From Caballeronia sordidicola (GTDB taxonomy: Bacteria > Pseudomonadota > Gammaproteobacteria > Burkholderiales > Burkholderiaceae), in NCBI RefSeq assembly GCF_000729995.1, contig NZ_JNFG01000020.1, positions 248,001 to 312,000 on the forward strand: DNA of 64,000 bases. Direction: 5' to 3'. The translations under genes were made by a program, and so were the position numbers. Shown piece after piece: positions 35,190 through 43,742 of this stretch. The notes under the pieces were generated by a model that was given only the letters and a program-made list of their open reading frames with translations, did not search any database and was not told the origin of the DNA. Position 1 is the stretch's first letter; each line of letters opens with the position of its first letter.

Positions 35190-36035
35190 TCAGTTGATAG
35201 GGCGACGGCGCTCTTCAATCACAAGCGCACGCGAACCATTGGCGTTGTCGATCGGCGTGAGGCCGAGCGGCACGCGTGCGTCGTTCAAATAACGATAATG
35301 CTCACGGCTGGCTTCCAGCAGCTTGAAATCGATATCAACGCGTAGCAGCGTTTCTTGCGCACCCGCCGCAGCGACGATCTCGCCGCTGGGATCGACGAGC
35401 GCGGATTCGCCGGGGAAGGTGAGGTTGTCGTCGCCTGTGCCGCAGCGGTTCACCATGAGCGCGAACATCTGGTTCTCCATCGCGCGCGCGGTAATGGCTC
35501 GCCGATGCACCGGGCCGAATGGATCCATGTTGCCGTTGGTGACGATCAGCAGGTCGGCATCCAGGGCGGCGACTGCGCGCGCGGTCTCGGGGAATTCGAT
35601 GTCGTAGCAGATCAGGAGCCCGACTGTGAGGCCGTTCCACAAGCAGGTTTCGAAGCGATCGCCCGGCGTGAACACGCCCACGTCCGAAGCCCACAAGTGG
35701 GTCTTCCTGTAGCGCAACGCGATTTCGCCGTTGTCATCGACTAATACGGTCGTGTTGTAGAATCGCGCGCCTTCGCGTTCGGCCAGGCCTACCGCGACCG
35801 ATACCCCGGCGCGTCGCGCGGCGTCGCGCACGGCGGTCAGTGCGGGACCATCAAGCGATTGCGCGACGTCCGCGACGTTTTCCCGTGTCGGAAAACCGGA
35901 CAGCGTGGCTTCAGGGAACACGACCAGCTTCGTGCCCCCGGCGAGATCGGCGCGGCCGATTGTGTCGATGACCTTGCGTGTGTTGTGCCCGATGTCGCCG
36001 TCGACCAGCGCGAGTTGTGCGAGTTCTGCCTGCAT
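35190..36035 (-). CDS. Carbon-nitrogen hydrolase (nitrilase superfamily)
   Basis: A 281-residue nitrilase-superfamily amidase. The catalytic triad is complete: E42 ('VFPEATLSGF'), K111 ('YRKTHLW') and C143 ('LLICYDIEFPE'). The family hydrolyses small amides, omega-amides or N-carbamoyl compounds; the specific substrate is not identifiable by eye. Start at ATG 36035, with AAGGAG upstream at nine bases; a longer open frame to 36071 is disfavoured. It is upstream of, and likely co-transcribed with, the APC permease. Confidence 0.93.
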   Translation of the reverse strand: MQAELAQLALVDGDIGHNTRKVIDTIGRADLAGGTKLVVFPEATLSGFPTRENVADVAQSLDGPALTAVRDAARRAGVSVAVGLAEREGARFYNTTVLVDDNGEIALRYRKTHLWASDVGVFTPGDRFETCLWNGLTVGLLICYDIEFPETARAVAALDADLLIVTNGNMDPFGPVHRRAITARAMENQMFALMVNRCGTGDDNLTFPGESALVDPSGEIVAAAGAQETLLRVDIDFKLLEASREHYRYLNDARVPLGLTPIDNANGSRALVIEERRRPIN

Positions 36036-36176
36036 TAAATCCGTCTCCTTCCAGATACCTTTCAATGGCATTATTCGGGTGCCTGCGCGAGGGCCTGCAT
36101 TTTCGTCCGGACTATTATCGAGGCATTATTTTTGTCCAGGAATTACCCACCAGGGTTACCCTTACCGGAGGAGACA

Positions 36177-37037
36177 ATGGAGTTTCAATGGCATGATCTC
36201 GCGTTTCACAGAGAGATCGGTTCAGCCATCGACGCACTCGATGGGCCGCATTTCTGGGCTCGCCTCACGCGGGTGCTCGAGCGGCATATCAGCTTCGACA
36301 GTTGGGTCGCACTGCGTTTTGCGCGCAATGGGCCGCCACTGGTCTGTGCCGAGCAGGCGTTGCCTGACGGCAAGATCGACTTGTTGTTCCAGGACTATCT
36401 GGCAGCGCTTTACCAACTCGATCCGTTCTATCTGGCGGCCTTTGAGCAGCGTGTCTCGGGTTTCTACACGCTTGCCGACGTAGCCCCCGACAACTTCAAG
36501 ATGACGGAGTACTACCAGCGCTACTTCAAGAAGAACATTGTTGGCGACGAAGTGCACTTCAATGTGGTGATCGACGCCAATTACACCATGGGATTTTCTC
36601 TCGGCAATATGCACCGTTACGACGAGCGTGATGTAGCGTTGCTGACGTTGTTCTCGCCGTGGGTCCTTGCATTGATGCAGCAGCGCTTGCGATATGAAAA
36701 TTTCGGCGCGGCGCCGGGGGCATCCGAGATTACGGAGGGCGGGCAGCATGATCTGCCTGCACGCTTTGGCATCCTGACTGAAAAGAGTGGGCGCGCCGCA
36801 TTGACGGCGCGCGAGATTGAAGTCGCCATGTTGTCGCTGAGCGGGTTCTCATCGCGCGCGATTGCGGAGAAGCTGACCATTTCGTTCGAGACGGTCCGCG
36901 CGCACAAGAAACATATTTATTCGAAGCTCGGTATTGGTTCGCAATCAGAGTTGTTTGCGCTGTTCTATGAACCGGGTTCTCACCCGTTTGCGGAAGGTTC
37001 GGAGGGCGATGTGACGACGCCTGCGGGACAGCGGTGA
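36177..37037 (+). CDS. LuxR-family transcriptional regulator
   Basis: A 286-residue regulator with a C-terminal LuxR helix-turn-helix: 'LTAREIEVAMLSLSGFSSRAIAEKLTISFETVRAHKKHIYSKLGIGSQSELFALF' (read in parts, about 212-266). The N-terminal about 190 residues do not show clear autoinducer-binding residues, so I would not call it a quorum-sensing receptor. ATG 36177 follows GGAGGAGA, an excellent site. Divergent from the amidase/APC permease pair, which it likely controls. Confidence 0.88.
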   Translation: MEFQWHDLAFHREIGSAIDALDGPHFWARLTRVLERHISFDSWVALRFARNGPPLVCAEQALPDGKIDLLFQDYLAALYQLDPFYLAAFEQRVSGFYTLADVAPDNFKMTEYYQRYFKKNIVGDEVHFNVVIDANYTMGFSLGNMHRYDERDVALLTLFSPWVLALMQQRLRYENFGAAPGASEITEGGQHDLPARFGILTEKSGRAALTAREIEVAMLSLSGFSSRAIAEKLTISFETVRAHKKHIYSKLGIGSQSELFALFYEPGSHPFAEGSEGDVTTPAGQR

Positions 37038-37100
37038 TGTTTCGCTCGCGCCGGCGGGAACTGCAGTCCACGAGTGCTCCGCCGGTTCGAGCAAAAAAAC

Positions 37101-37490
37101 TCAGTGATGGTAGCGGTACTCCTGCGTGCGCCCGCCGTACCCATACGAAGCCGCCCTGACATCTTCAACATGGATATAGCTCTCTTCATGCAGGTCGCCC
37201 AATATCCTGCCGAACCCTTCAAAAACTGCCGAAATATACCGCGCCTTCTCGTCCTTCGTGTTTGTTTCGTCGGTGATCTTGATATCGAAATAGAAGCTGG
37301 ATTTTTTCTGCTCGCTTAGCAACCGGCCTCCGATCACCCAGCTATCCGGATCGATGAACTGAATGGTGATCGCCGTCACCTCTCGCTTCTTGCCCAGGAT
37401 GCTGGAGGTTAGTTCAAGCAACATGTCCGAGATGGCCGCAACGGCCTCGGGCGATTTTTCGATGCTTACCTTCACGTTCAAAATCGGCAT
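37101..37490 (-). CDS. Tautomerase-superfamily protein
   Basis: A 129-residue member of the 4-oxalocrotonate tautomerase/MIF superfamily. After removal of Met, the catalytic N-terminal proline of 'PILNVKVSIEKSPE' would be exposed. The length suits the longer cis-CaaD/MSAD-like or MIF-like group and not the 62-residue 4-OT. 'IGGRLLSEQKKSSFYFDIKITDETNTKDEK' forms the central strand region. ATG 37490 follows GGAG. It lies downstream of marR on the same strand with 45 bases between, and a copy of the MarR operator sequence sits right in front of it. Confidence 0.85.
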   Translation of the reverse strand: MPILNVKVSIEKSPEAVAAISDMLLELTSSILGKKREVTAITIQFIDPDSWVIGGRLLSEQKKSSFYFDIKITDETNTKDEKARYISAVFEGFGRILGDLHEESYIHVEDVRAASYGYGGRTQEYRYHH

Positions 37491-37504
37491 TTTCCATCTC
37501 CAAT

Positions 37505-37522
37505 TAGTTCGCTATACAACTA
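37505..37522. promoter_or_regulatory. MarR operator copy 1 (before tautomerase)
   Basis: TAGTTCGCTATACAACTA, an inverted repeat with TAGTT and AACTA arms and an 8-base spacer, 15 bases upstream of the tautomerase start. Its core TTCGCTATRCAACTA recurs upstream of the marR gene itself with one difference. Confidence 0.65.
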
Positions 37523-37535
37523 TTTAGGAAAAAAA

Positions 37536-37952
37536 TCAGTCGAGGCTCGACCGTGCATCTTTCACGCTCGCGACCGTGGTCGCAAAGCGTTCCTCACCTA
37601 GTTCAGCCTTCAAACGCTTGGTGACCGCGGCACTTGCAGCGTTCAACGAGTCCTTGATTCGCAACGCCTCGCTAGTAGGGTGAATCGCGGTCTCACGTCC
37701 GTCGGATGCGGTAAGCCGGCGTTCGATAAACAGCAACTTCTGCAAACCGTCCAGCGTTCGCGTTGCAGTGGATCGTGAAATGGCGAGTTCAGAGGCCAAC
37801 TCGCTTTGCACGATGCCAGGTTTCGCCAGCACCGCGCGCAGCATGAATCCCTGCGGCGGCGTCAGGCCAAACGCTTTGTACGCGTTCGCCCACTCGCGCT
37901 CGAGGCTTCGCGCAAGTGCCGTTGTGTTGAAGTAAATGCAGTGATCGAACAT
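37536..37952 (-). CDS. MarR-family transcriptional regulator
   Basis: Winged-helix MarR regulator of 138 residues. The recognition region 'GIVQSELASELAISRSTATRTLDGLQKLLFIERRLTASDGRETAIHPT' (quoted in parts) includes the wing with D-G-R-E, which is typical. It precedes the tautomerase gene on the same strand. Two near-identical dyads, one before each gene, make autoregulation and control of the tautomerase the natural reading. The ligand is unknown, perhaps an aromatic or electrophilic compound as for other family members. Confidence 0.9.
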   Translation of the reverse strand: MFDHCIYFNTTALARSLEREWANAYKAFGLTPPQGFMLRAVLAKPGIVQSELASELAISRSTATRTLDGLQKLLFIERRLTASDGRETAIHPTSEALRIKDSLNAASAAVTKRLKAELGEERFATTVASVKDARSSLD

Positions 37953-37975
37953 GAAGAGACTCTAGGAGAAAATGA

Positions 37976-37990
37976 TTCGCTATGCAACTA
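37976..37990. promoter_or_regulatory. MarR operator copy 2 (before marR)
   Basis: TTCGCTATGCAACTA, matching 14 of 15 bases of copy 1, 24 bases upstream of the marR start. The left arm is degenerate (GATT instead of TAGTT), so this may be the weaker site. Confidence 0.6.
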
Positions 37991-38162
37991 GTTTTTGATT
38001 TCCCAATATGCAAAACGTAAGCTGATTGACAGACTTTAGCGTTTCACCGCGCCCCATCAACTCTTACTAGATATTTCACAAAATTTTCTTGAAGCGTCTT
38101 CAGACTGGCGTCCGCGATGCAACGAAAACGTTTGCGCATACCCCGGACAGGCGGAAGACATC

Positions 38163-38420
38163 ATGAGACGAACCGCGATATTGGCATTGGCAACGCTAGC
38201 GCTCACCGCCTGCGGACCAGACGATCAGGCGAGCGTGAGCGCCACCCAGGCTTCTGCTAATACATCGTTGCCAGCCAGCGCTGTGGAGCCGCTGGTGCTG
38301 GCCTCACCTTCTGACGTCCAGGCTGCGAGCAGTCCCATTGCGGCCGCTCAGGCAAGCCTCGCGGCGGATGCGCAGCAGGTCGCACCTGTTCTTCACTCCG
38401 CGCCGGACGCGTCGGAGTGA
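38163..38420 (+). CDS. Small Ala/Ser-rich lipoprotein
   Basis: An 85-residue predicted lipoprotein. The signal peptide 'MRRTAILALATLALTAC' ends in a lipobox (L-T-A-C), with C17 as the lipidation site. The rest is low-complexity Ala/Ser/Gln/Val sequence with no domain. ATG 38163 follows GGAAG. It lies 106 bases upstream of the phospholipase C gene on the same strand and may be co-transcribed with it; a role in the phospholipase's export or anchoring is only a guess. Confidence 0.7.
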   Translation: MRRTAILALATLALTACGPDDQASVSATQASANTSLPASAVEPLVLASPSDVQAASSPIAAAQASLAADAQQVAPVLHSAPDASE

Positions 38421-38526
38421 CGCCAAAAGCCAACGCTCTCCAATGAACAAAAATCCCCATCCTGATCGAGTCCTTCGACCGGGACGGCATTGCCGCATCT
38501 ATCATGACGCCTCGAGGTGAAACAAA

Positions 38527-40659
38527 ATGACATTGAACAGCCGTCGCCGTTTCTTGCAGACCGTTGCTACTTCAGCCGGCGCCGCCGCCGCGCTGACGGT
38601 GTTCCCTGAATCGATTCGCAAAGCGCTCGCCATCCCGGCGTCGCGGCGCACCGGATCGATCAACGATATCGAACACATTGTCGTGTTCATGCAGGAGAAC
38701 CGTTCCTTCGATCATTACTTCGGCCACATGCGGGGCGTACGCGGATACAACGACCGCTTCCCGATCCCGCTGCCCAGCGGCCAGCCGGTATGGTTCCAGC
38801 CGTCGAAGGAAGATTCGACGAAACCGGTGCTGCCGTTCCATCTGAATACGGCGACTACCAGCGCGCAGTGCGTAGGCGATCTGGATCACTCGTGGTACCC
38901 GACGCACTACGCGATCAATAACGGCCGTTACGACCAGTGGCCCGCGTACAAGACGGATATGACGATGGGTTATTACCTGCGCCGCGACATTCCGTTTCAC
39001 TACGCGCTTGCCGATGCCTTCACTGTCTGCGATGCCTACTTTTGCTCGCTGCCGGGACCGACGCATCCGAACCGCGCGTATCTGATGACGGGCATGGTCG
39101 ATCCGACCGGCACGCAAGGCGGCCCCCTGCTCGACAACAACGACTATGTGGACGGCGACGGTCCGCCGCAATATCAGTTGCTCTCGTGGACGACCTATCC
39201 GGAACGTCTTGAAGCGGCCGGTATTTCGTGGCAGATCTACCAGCAAGGCCTGAGCGGCGCCGACCCGCTGAACGGCAACTACGGCACCAACGTGCTGCAG
39301 AATTTCGCGAACATCATCAATGCGCCGCAAGGCTCGTCACTACAGTTGCGCGCAAACGCCGTGCGTACGATCGACAACTTGAAAGCCGACGTGCTGGCGA
39401 ATCAATTGCCGCAAGTATCGTGGTTGTGTCCGCCCGCTGCGTACTCGGAGCATCCGAAATACACGCCGGCTTACGGGGCGGAATACACGTCGCAGATCCT
39501 GGATGCGCTGACGGCCAATCCCGAGGTCTGGAGCAAGACGGTTCTGTTCATCATGTACGACGAGAACGATGGTTTCTTCGATCACCTCGTGCCGCCGCAA
39601 CCGCCCATGTCGCGGGCGCAAGGCTTGTCGACGGTGACAACGGAGGGCGAACTCCATACGGTCGTCAATCCGGGACGGGGCGGCAGCTATACCGCCGACG
39701 GCCTGCCGTACGGCCTCGGCCCGCGTGTGCCCATGACGGTTGTTTCACCGTGGACGAAGGGCGGTTTCGTCTGTTCGCAAGTGTTCGATCACACGTCGGT
39801 GATTCGTTTTATCGAAACGCGCTTCGGGGTGATGGAGCCGAACATTACGCCGTGGCGTCGTGCGGTATGCGGCGACCTGACCACGGCCTTTGATTTCCGT
39901 ACGCCCGATGCGCAGATGCCCGCGCTGCCCGACACCAGCAACTACAAGACGATCGCGGACAATCAATGCGCCACGCAACCGGCGCCGACGGTGCCGGCTG
40001 TACCCGGCGTGATCGATCCGCAGGAACCCGGTACGCGCTTCGCTCGCGCGTTGCCCTACGAGTTGTATGTACAAAGCAGTCCCGATGGGGGCAACAAGAC
40101 ACTGACGCTTCACTTCGCCAATACCGGCTCGCAGGGCGCACACTTCTATGTCTATTCATCGAACCGTACCGACGGTCCGTGGGGCTATACGGTTGAAGCG
40201 GGCAAAACCTTGCGCGACAGCTTCGACATCAACGTAACGGCGGGCATCTATGCGTTCACGGTCTATGGTCCGAACGGATTCGTGCGCGAGTTTACCGGTA
40301 CGTTGACGCCGCCGGCTAGCAGCAGTGTGACCAATCCTCCGGCTGATCCTGAATTGGCGGCGCAATACGATGTCGCTAACGGCAATGTGTTTCTGAAGTT
40401 TACGAACCGGGGCCGCGGCATTGCGAACTTATCGGTGGTCGATAACGCCTACGGGGCACAGCCGCGTTCGGTGTTGGTGCCGTCGCTGGGGGCCACGGAA
40501 GCGTCGTGGGTTCTGGCCGCGAGTCATCACTGGTACGACCTGAGCGTCACCAGCAACGACGATCCCACGTTCTTGCGCCGTCTTGCGGGTCACGTTGAAA
40601 ACGGCCGGCACAGTATCAGCGATCCGGCAGCGCTTGCGCCAGTGACGGTGCTGGCTTAA
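38527..40659 (+). CDS. plcN: Tat-exported phospholipase C (phosphocholine-specific type)
   Basis: Phospholipase C of the acid-phosphatase/PlcH-PlcN family, 710 residues, standard length. The N-terminus carries a twin-arginine signal ('NSRRRFLQTVATSAGAAAAL'). The catalytic phosphoesterase domain starts at 'IEHIVVFMQENRSFDHYFG' (metal/nucleophile Asn-Glu-Asn-Arg-Ser-Phe-Asp) and includes 'YFCSLPGPTHPNRAYLMTG' and 'FIMYDENDGFFDHLVPPQPP'. The C-terminal third has two beta-rich repeats of the DUF756 type. It would cleave phosphatidylcholine outside the cytoplasm, supplying phosphate or choline or acting on host membranes. GAGGTG precedes ATG 38527. The symbol plcN is by resemblance; Burkholderia usually have several paralogues. 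Confidence 0.92.
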   Translation: MTLNSRRRFLQTVATSAGAAAALTVFPESIRKALAIPASRRTGSINDIEHIVVFMQENRSFDHYFGHMRGVRGYNDRFPIPLPSGQPVWFQPSKEDSTKPVLPFHLNTATTSAQCVGDLDHSWYPTHYAINNGRYDQWPAYKTDMTMGYYLRRDIPFHYALADAFTVCDAYFCSLPGPTHPNRAYLMTGMVDPTGTQGGPLLDNNDYVDGDGPPQYQLLSWTTYPERLEAAGISWQIYQQGLSGADPLNGNYGTNVLQNFANIINAPQGSSLQLRANAVRTIDNLKADVLANQLPQVSWLCPPAAYSEHPKYTPAYGAEYTSQILDALTANPEVWSKTVLFIMYDENDGFFDHLVPPQPPMSRAQGLSTVTTEGELHTVVNPGRGGSYTADGLPYGLGPRVPMTVVSPWTKGGFVCSQVFDHTSVIRFIETRFGVMEPNITPWRRAVCGDLTTAFDFRTPDAQMPALPDTSNYKTIADNQCATQPAPTVPAVPGVIDPQEPGTRFARALPYELYVQSSPDGGNKTLTLHFANTGSQGAHFYVYSSNRTDGPWGYTVEAGKTLRDSFDINVTAGIYAFTVYGPNGFVREFTGTLTPPASSSVTNPPADPELAAQYDVANGNVFLKFTNRGRGIANLSVVDNAYGAQPRSVLVPSLGATEASWVLAASHHWYDLSVTSNDDPTFLRRLAGHVENGRHSISDPAALAPVTVLA

Positions 40660-40690
40660 GGCAGCAGGTAAGTTCGGCAAATAAGCTGGC

Positions 40691-40727
40691 GCGAACCCGG
40701 TACGTTTTTTCAAACGTCCGGGTTCGC
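40691..40727 (+). terminator. Strong hairpin after phospholipase gene
   Basis: GCGAACCCGG (40691-40700) pairs with CCGGGTTCGC (40718-40727), and inside it ACGTTT (40702-40707) pairs with AAACGT (40712-40717), giving a 16-base-pair stem with one bulged T and a four-base loop. It lies 31 bases after the phospholipase stop. There is no T-run, but a terminator or mRNA-stabilising role is likely. Confidence 0.6.
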
Positions 40728-40745
40728 GTCGCTTGGCGATCCACT

Positions 40746-40769
40746 GTTCTTCAATAACGATGTTGACGG
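40746..40769 (+). repeat. 24-bp repeated element, copy A
   Basis: This 24-base sequence, GTTCTTCAAT... to ...TGTTGACGG, is identical at 61539-61562. Flanking similarity extends about 14 bases further left (CTTGG.GAT.CA). It lies between the phospholipase hairpin and the first Liv binding-protein gene. It ends in TTGACG, a good -35 element, but no matching -10 is seen here. Confidence 0.7.
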
Positions 40770-40883
40770 ACCTTAAGACCGGCACACAGCGGTGCTTTGA
40801 CCAGTTCGCTTTTTCAGTAACGGTATCGGTATCGCGAAATACAATAGCCCGATCGCGATCTCTTATTTGTGGCGGTTTTTTGG

Positions 40884-40903
40884 CGTCGGTATTTTGACCG
40901 ACG
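40884..40903 (+). promoter_or_regulatory. Leader hairpin before first Liv binding protein
   Basis: CGTCGGT (40884-40890), six-base loop, ACCGACG (40897-40903), ending 26 bases before the GTG start. It may affect translation or transcription of the Liv locus; no T-run follows. Confidence 0.35.
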
Positions 40904-40929
40904 AAGACAAACCACCCAATGGAGTACCG

Positions 40930-42135
40930 GTGACACAACGATCGCGTACCAGACTACCCGCCGTGATTGCGCTCGCGATTGTCGCGATCTGGGGCGTCAT
41001 CGCTTCGCCGAACACTTTTGCGCAAGACAAGCCAACGGAACGCGGGACGATCAAGGTCGGAATCGTCAGTCCCCAGAGCGGCGCCAATTCCAGGTATGGC
41101 GCGTTTGCCTGGAAGGGCGCCCGGCTGGCTGCTGACGAGATCAACGCAGAGGGCGGCATACTCGGACGGAAAATCGAGCTGGTGAGCGGCGACAGCCAGT
41201 GTGCGCCTTCTGAAGGCGTGTCGGCCGCGCAGAGGCTGATCAGATTCGATCATGTATCGATGATCATCGGCGACGTGTGCAGTTCGGTCACGCTCGCCAT
41301 GCAACCGGTTGTCGAAGCGGCGCATGTTCTTCTGATGAATGCCGCGTCGTCTAATCCGGAAATCACGTACAGGGCCGGCGTAGGCGGTTTCAAGTGGACA
41401 TTCCGGAACTATCCGACCGATGAACTTCGCGCGGCTATCGCGCTGCAGTACGCGGTAGAGAAAAAACACTATACGAAATTCGCCGTGCTGTCGGTCGACT
41501 CCGACTACGGCCGGGGGGCTATTGCATTCACCAAAAAGTACCTGCCCCGATATCCCGCGCAGATTCTCAGCGAGGACTACTACAAGGAAACGGAGACTGA
41601 TTTTCGTCCCGTGCTCACCAAGATCAAATACTCCGGTGCGCAGGCTGTGATCATGTACGGGCAGGCGGACACAACGCCGATCATCGCGCGGCAGATGTTC
41701 GAGATGGGTCTGGGCGGCAAAGTCGGGCTGGTGGGCAATGGGGAGTTCACGACCGCCGCGACGATTGCCGCTGCGCCGCGTGTGATGAACGGTGCAGTCG
41801 AGGTAGCCGCGTGGTTGCCGGAGTGGCAGAACCCGCGCAGCCGCAAATTCGTCGATGACTACAAGAAGGCCTACGCCGGCGAGGTCCCAAGCGTCCAGGC
41901 GTATTCGCCCTGGGAATCGCTTCATCTCCTGGCACGAGCTGCCCAGGAAGCGGGAAGTGTCGACAATGACAAGATCCGTCGTGCGCTGACGCAGATCAGA
42001 TATGAGAGCGTAATGGGGACGGTCACATTCGACGATCACCAGCAGGGCGTTTTGCCGATGGTGCTCGTCGAAGATGTCGACGGCAAACCCATGATCAGGG
42101 GCGCGATGTACTCGAAGGTCGATTATCCCCGTTAG
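40930..42135 (+). CDS. Liv-type amino-acid-binding protein (copy 1)
   Basis: Periplasmic substrate-binding protein of the branched-chain amino-acid/amide ABC family (type I fold), 401 residues. A signal peptide ends at 'ASPNTFAQ'. 'IKVGIVSPQSGANSRYGAFAWKGARLAADEINAEGGILGRKIELV' (quoted in parts) opens the mature domain. I chose GTG 40930, with GGAG six bases upstream; it gives the signal peptide directly. The next gene encodes a close paralogue, and the permease and ATPase genes follow, so one transporter may use two binding proteins. The ligand is probably not leucine, given the HyuA/HyuB genes downstream. Confidence 0.9.
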   Translation: MTQRSRTRLPAVIALAIVAIWGVIASPNTFAQDKPTERGTIKVGIVSPQSGANSRYGAFAWKGARLAADEINAEGGILGRKIELVSGDSQCAPSEGVSAAQRLIRFDHVSMIIGDVCSSVTLAMQPVVEAAHVLLMNAASSNPEITYRAGVGGFKWTFRNYPTDELRAAIALQYAVEKKHYTKFAVLSVDSDYGRGAIAFTKKYLPRYPAQILSEDYYKETETDFRPVLTKIKYSGAQAVIMYGQADTTPIIARQMFEMGLGGKVGLVGNGEFTTAATIAAAPRVMNGAVEVAAWLPEWQNPRSRKFVDDYKKAYAGEVPSVQAYSPWESLHLLARAAQEAGSVDNDKIRRALTQIRYESVMGTVTFDDHQQGVLPMVLVEDVDGKPMIRGAMYSKVDYPR

Positions 42136-42525
42136 CCTGCACGCCGTTCTTGCGTAGCGCCCCCGTACGTGGCGGCCAGCGGTCGGCTCGTGCCGTGTGT
42201 TCTAGCGGCTCCGCGTACTTTTTCGTCGGTCTTTTCTCGTCCCCTTTATTCGCTCCTGCATGGCCGAATCTCCTGCCGCTGCCCTAGCCATGTTCCGTTC
42301 GCCTGCCACCGCCTTTACGTTGTCCACGTGATCCGGGTCCACCTTCGCGCGTTTCCTGTTTGTCGGCCGGTTCCCTTGCTGTCGCGGTCAACGTCGCTGC
42401 TGCGACGCGGCATACGCGCCCCATCACGAACCTTTATGGCGGAAGCACCATTACGTATTGGTCCGTGCTTTTTGACCTATGTACCTTTGCTTTCAACACG
42501 AACTCATGCCCCACGGAGAATCCCT
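42136..42525. other. Pyrimidine-rich gene-free interval
   Basis: 390 bases between the two binding-protein genes. The plus strand is strikingly C/T-rich and G-poor (for example CTTTTCTCGTCCCCTTTATT near 42230). Such sequence could act as a Rho-loading site or simply be a diverged spacer. The frame of the second binding protein is open through here, but composition and the lack of any signal argue against coding. Confidence 0.4.
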
Positions 42526-43719
42526 ATGAGATGTAAACCGGTAGCTCGCCGGCTGCGCAATATGGCGTACGTCGCGGCGCTGAGCGTGCTGGGCCTGTCT
42601 TTTGCCGCGAGCGTATCCGCGCAGGACAGCAACGTGATCAAGATTGGTGTCGTGAGCCCGCAGAGCGGAGCGAATTCCCGCTATGGCGCGTACGCGCTGA
42701 AGGGTGCCGAGCTGGCGGTGAATGAGGTCAACGCCGCGGGCGGCGTGCTCGGCAAGAAGCTGGATCTGGTGCAGGGCGATAGTCAATGCGTGCCGGCCGA
42801 GGGCGTGTCCGCGACGCAGCGGATGATTCGCTTCGACAACGTGTCGATGATCATCGGCGACGTGTGCAGCTCCGTCACGCTGGCAATGCAGCCGGTTGTC
42901 GAGCAGGCGGGCGTGCTTCTGCTGAACGCGGCGTCGTCGAATCCGGAAATCACCTACCGGGCCGGAGTGGGCGGATACAAGTGGACGTTCCGCAACTATC
43001 CCACTGACGAGTCCCGGGCCGCGGCAGCGCTGGAGTATGCGGCCAAGAAAGGCTATACGAAGTTCGCCGTGCTCTCGGTCGATACCGATTTCGGCCGTGG
43101 CGCGATCACGTTCACAAAAAAATATCTGCAGCGCTACAAGGCGCAGATCGTCAGCGAGGACTATTACAAGGAGACGGAAACGGACTTTCGTCCGGTCCTG
43201 AGCAAGATCAAGTATTCCGGCGCGCAGGCGATCCTCATGTATGGCCTTGCCGACACCACGCCTATCGTCGCGAGGCAGATGCATGAGATGGCGCTCGGCG
43301 GCAAGATCGAGCTCGTTGGCAACGCCGAGTTCACCAACCCCAGCACGATCGCCGCCGCGCCGGACGTCATGAACGGCGCGATAGAGACGGTGGCCTGGTT
43401 GCCATCGTGGTCGAACCCGCGAAGTCTCAAGTTCGTCAACGACTATAAAAAGGCCTACGGCGACGTACCCAATGTGCACGCCTACACGCACTGGGAGAGC
43501 GTGCATCTGCTTGCCGATGCGATCAAGAATGCCGGCAGCGTGAAGACGGCGGACGTGCGGGCCGCGCTTGGCCAAATCCGCTACGAGAGCGTGATGGGTC
43601 CTGTCACGTTCGACGATCACCAGCAGGCAGTCGTGCCGATCGTGTTGCTCGAGGTGGTGGACGGCCACGCAGTGAACAAGGGCGTGCTGTCTTCCCGTGT
43701 CGACTATTCGGCGCACTGA
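42526..43719 (+). CDS. Liv-type amino-acid-binding protein (copy 2)
   Basis: Second periplasmic binding protein, 397 residues, closely similar to the preceding one along its whole length: both share 'IVSPQSGANSRYGA' or 'VVSPQSGANSRYGA', 'DVCSSVTLAMQPVVE', 'LLNAASSNPEITYRAGVGG' or near variants and 'VMGTVTFDDHQQ' or 'VMGPVTFDDHQQ'. The signal peptide is 'NMAYVAALSVLGLSFAASVSA'. ATG 42526 follows GGAGA. The frame is open far upstream but the ribosome site and signal peptide fix the start. Twenty-three bases separate it from livH, so it is the copy most tightly linked to the transporter. Confidence 0.93.
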   Translation: MRCKPVARRLRNMAYVAALSVLGLSFAASVSAQDSNVIKIGVVSPQSGANSRYGAYALKGAELAVNEVNAAGGVLGKKLDLVQGDSQCVPAEGVSATQRMIRFDNVSMIIGDVCSSVTLAMQPVVEQAGVLLLNAASSNPEITYRAGVGGYKWTFRNYPTDESRAAAALEYAAKKGYTKFAVLSVDTDFGRGAITFTKKYLQRYKAQIVSEDYYKETETDFRPVLSKIKYSGAQAILMYGLADTTPIVARQMHEMALGGKIELVGNAEFTNPSTIAAAPDVMNGAIETVAWLPSWSNPRSLKFVNDYKKAYGDVPNVHAYTHWESVHLLADAIKNAGSVKTADVRAALGQIRYESVMGPVTFDDHQQAVVPIVLLEVVDGHAVNKGVLSSRVDYSAH

Positions 43720-43742
43720 ACCCCTTTCTGGAGTACTCGGCC

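Noticed and set aside
38443..38520. A 25-codon ORF just before plcN
   Set aside because: It has no ribosome site, no composition signal and no amino-acid bias that would suggest a leader; it overlaps the plcN ribosome site only by chance.
42169..42525. N-terminal extension of the second Liv binding protein
   Set aside because: The frame is open, but a ribosome site and signal peptide at 42526 define the start, and the extension is a pyrimidine-rich spacer.
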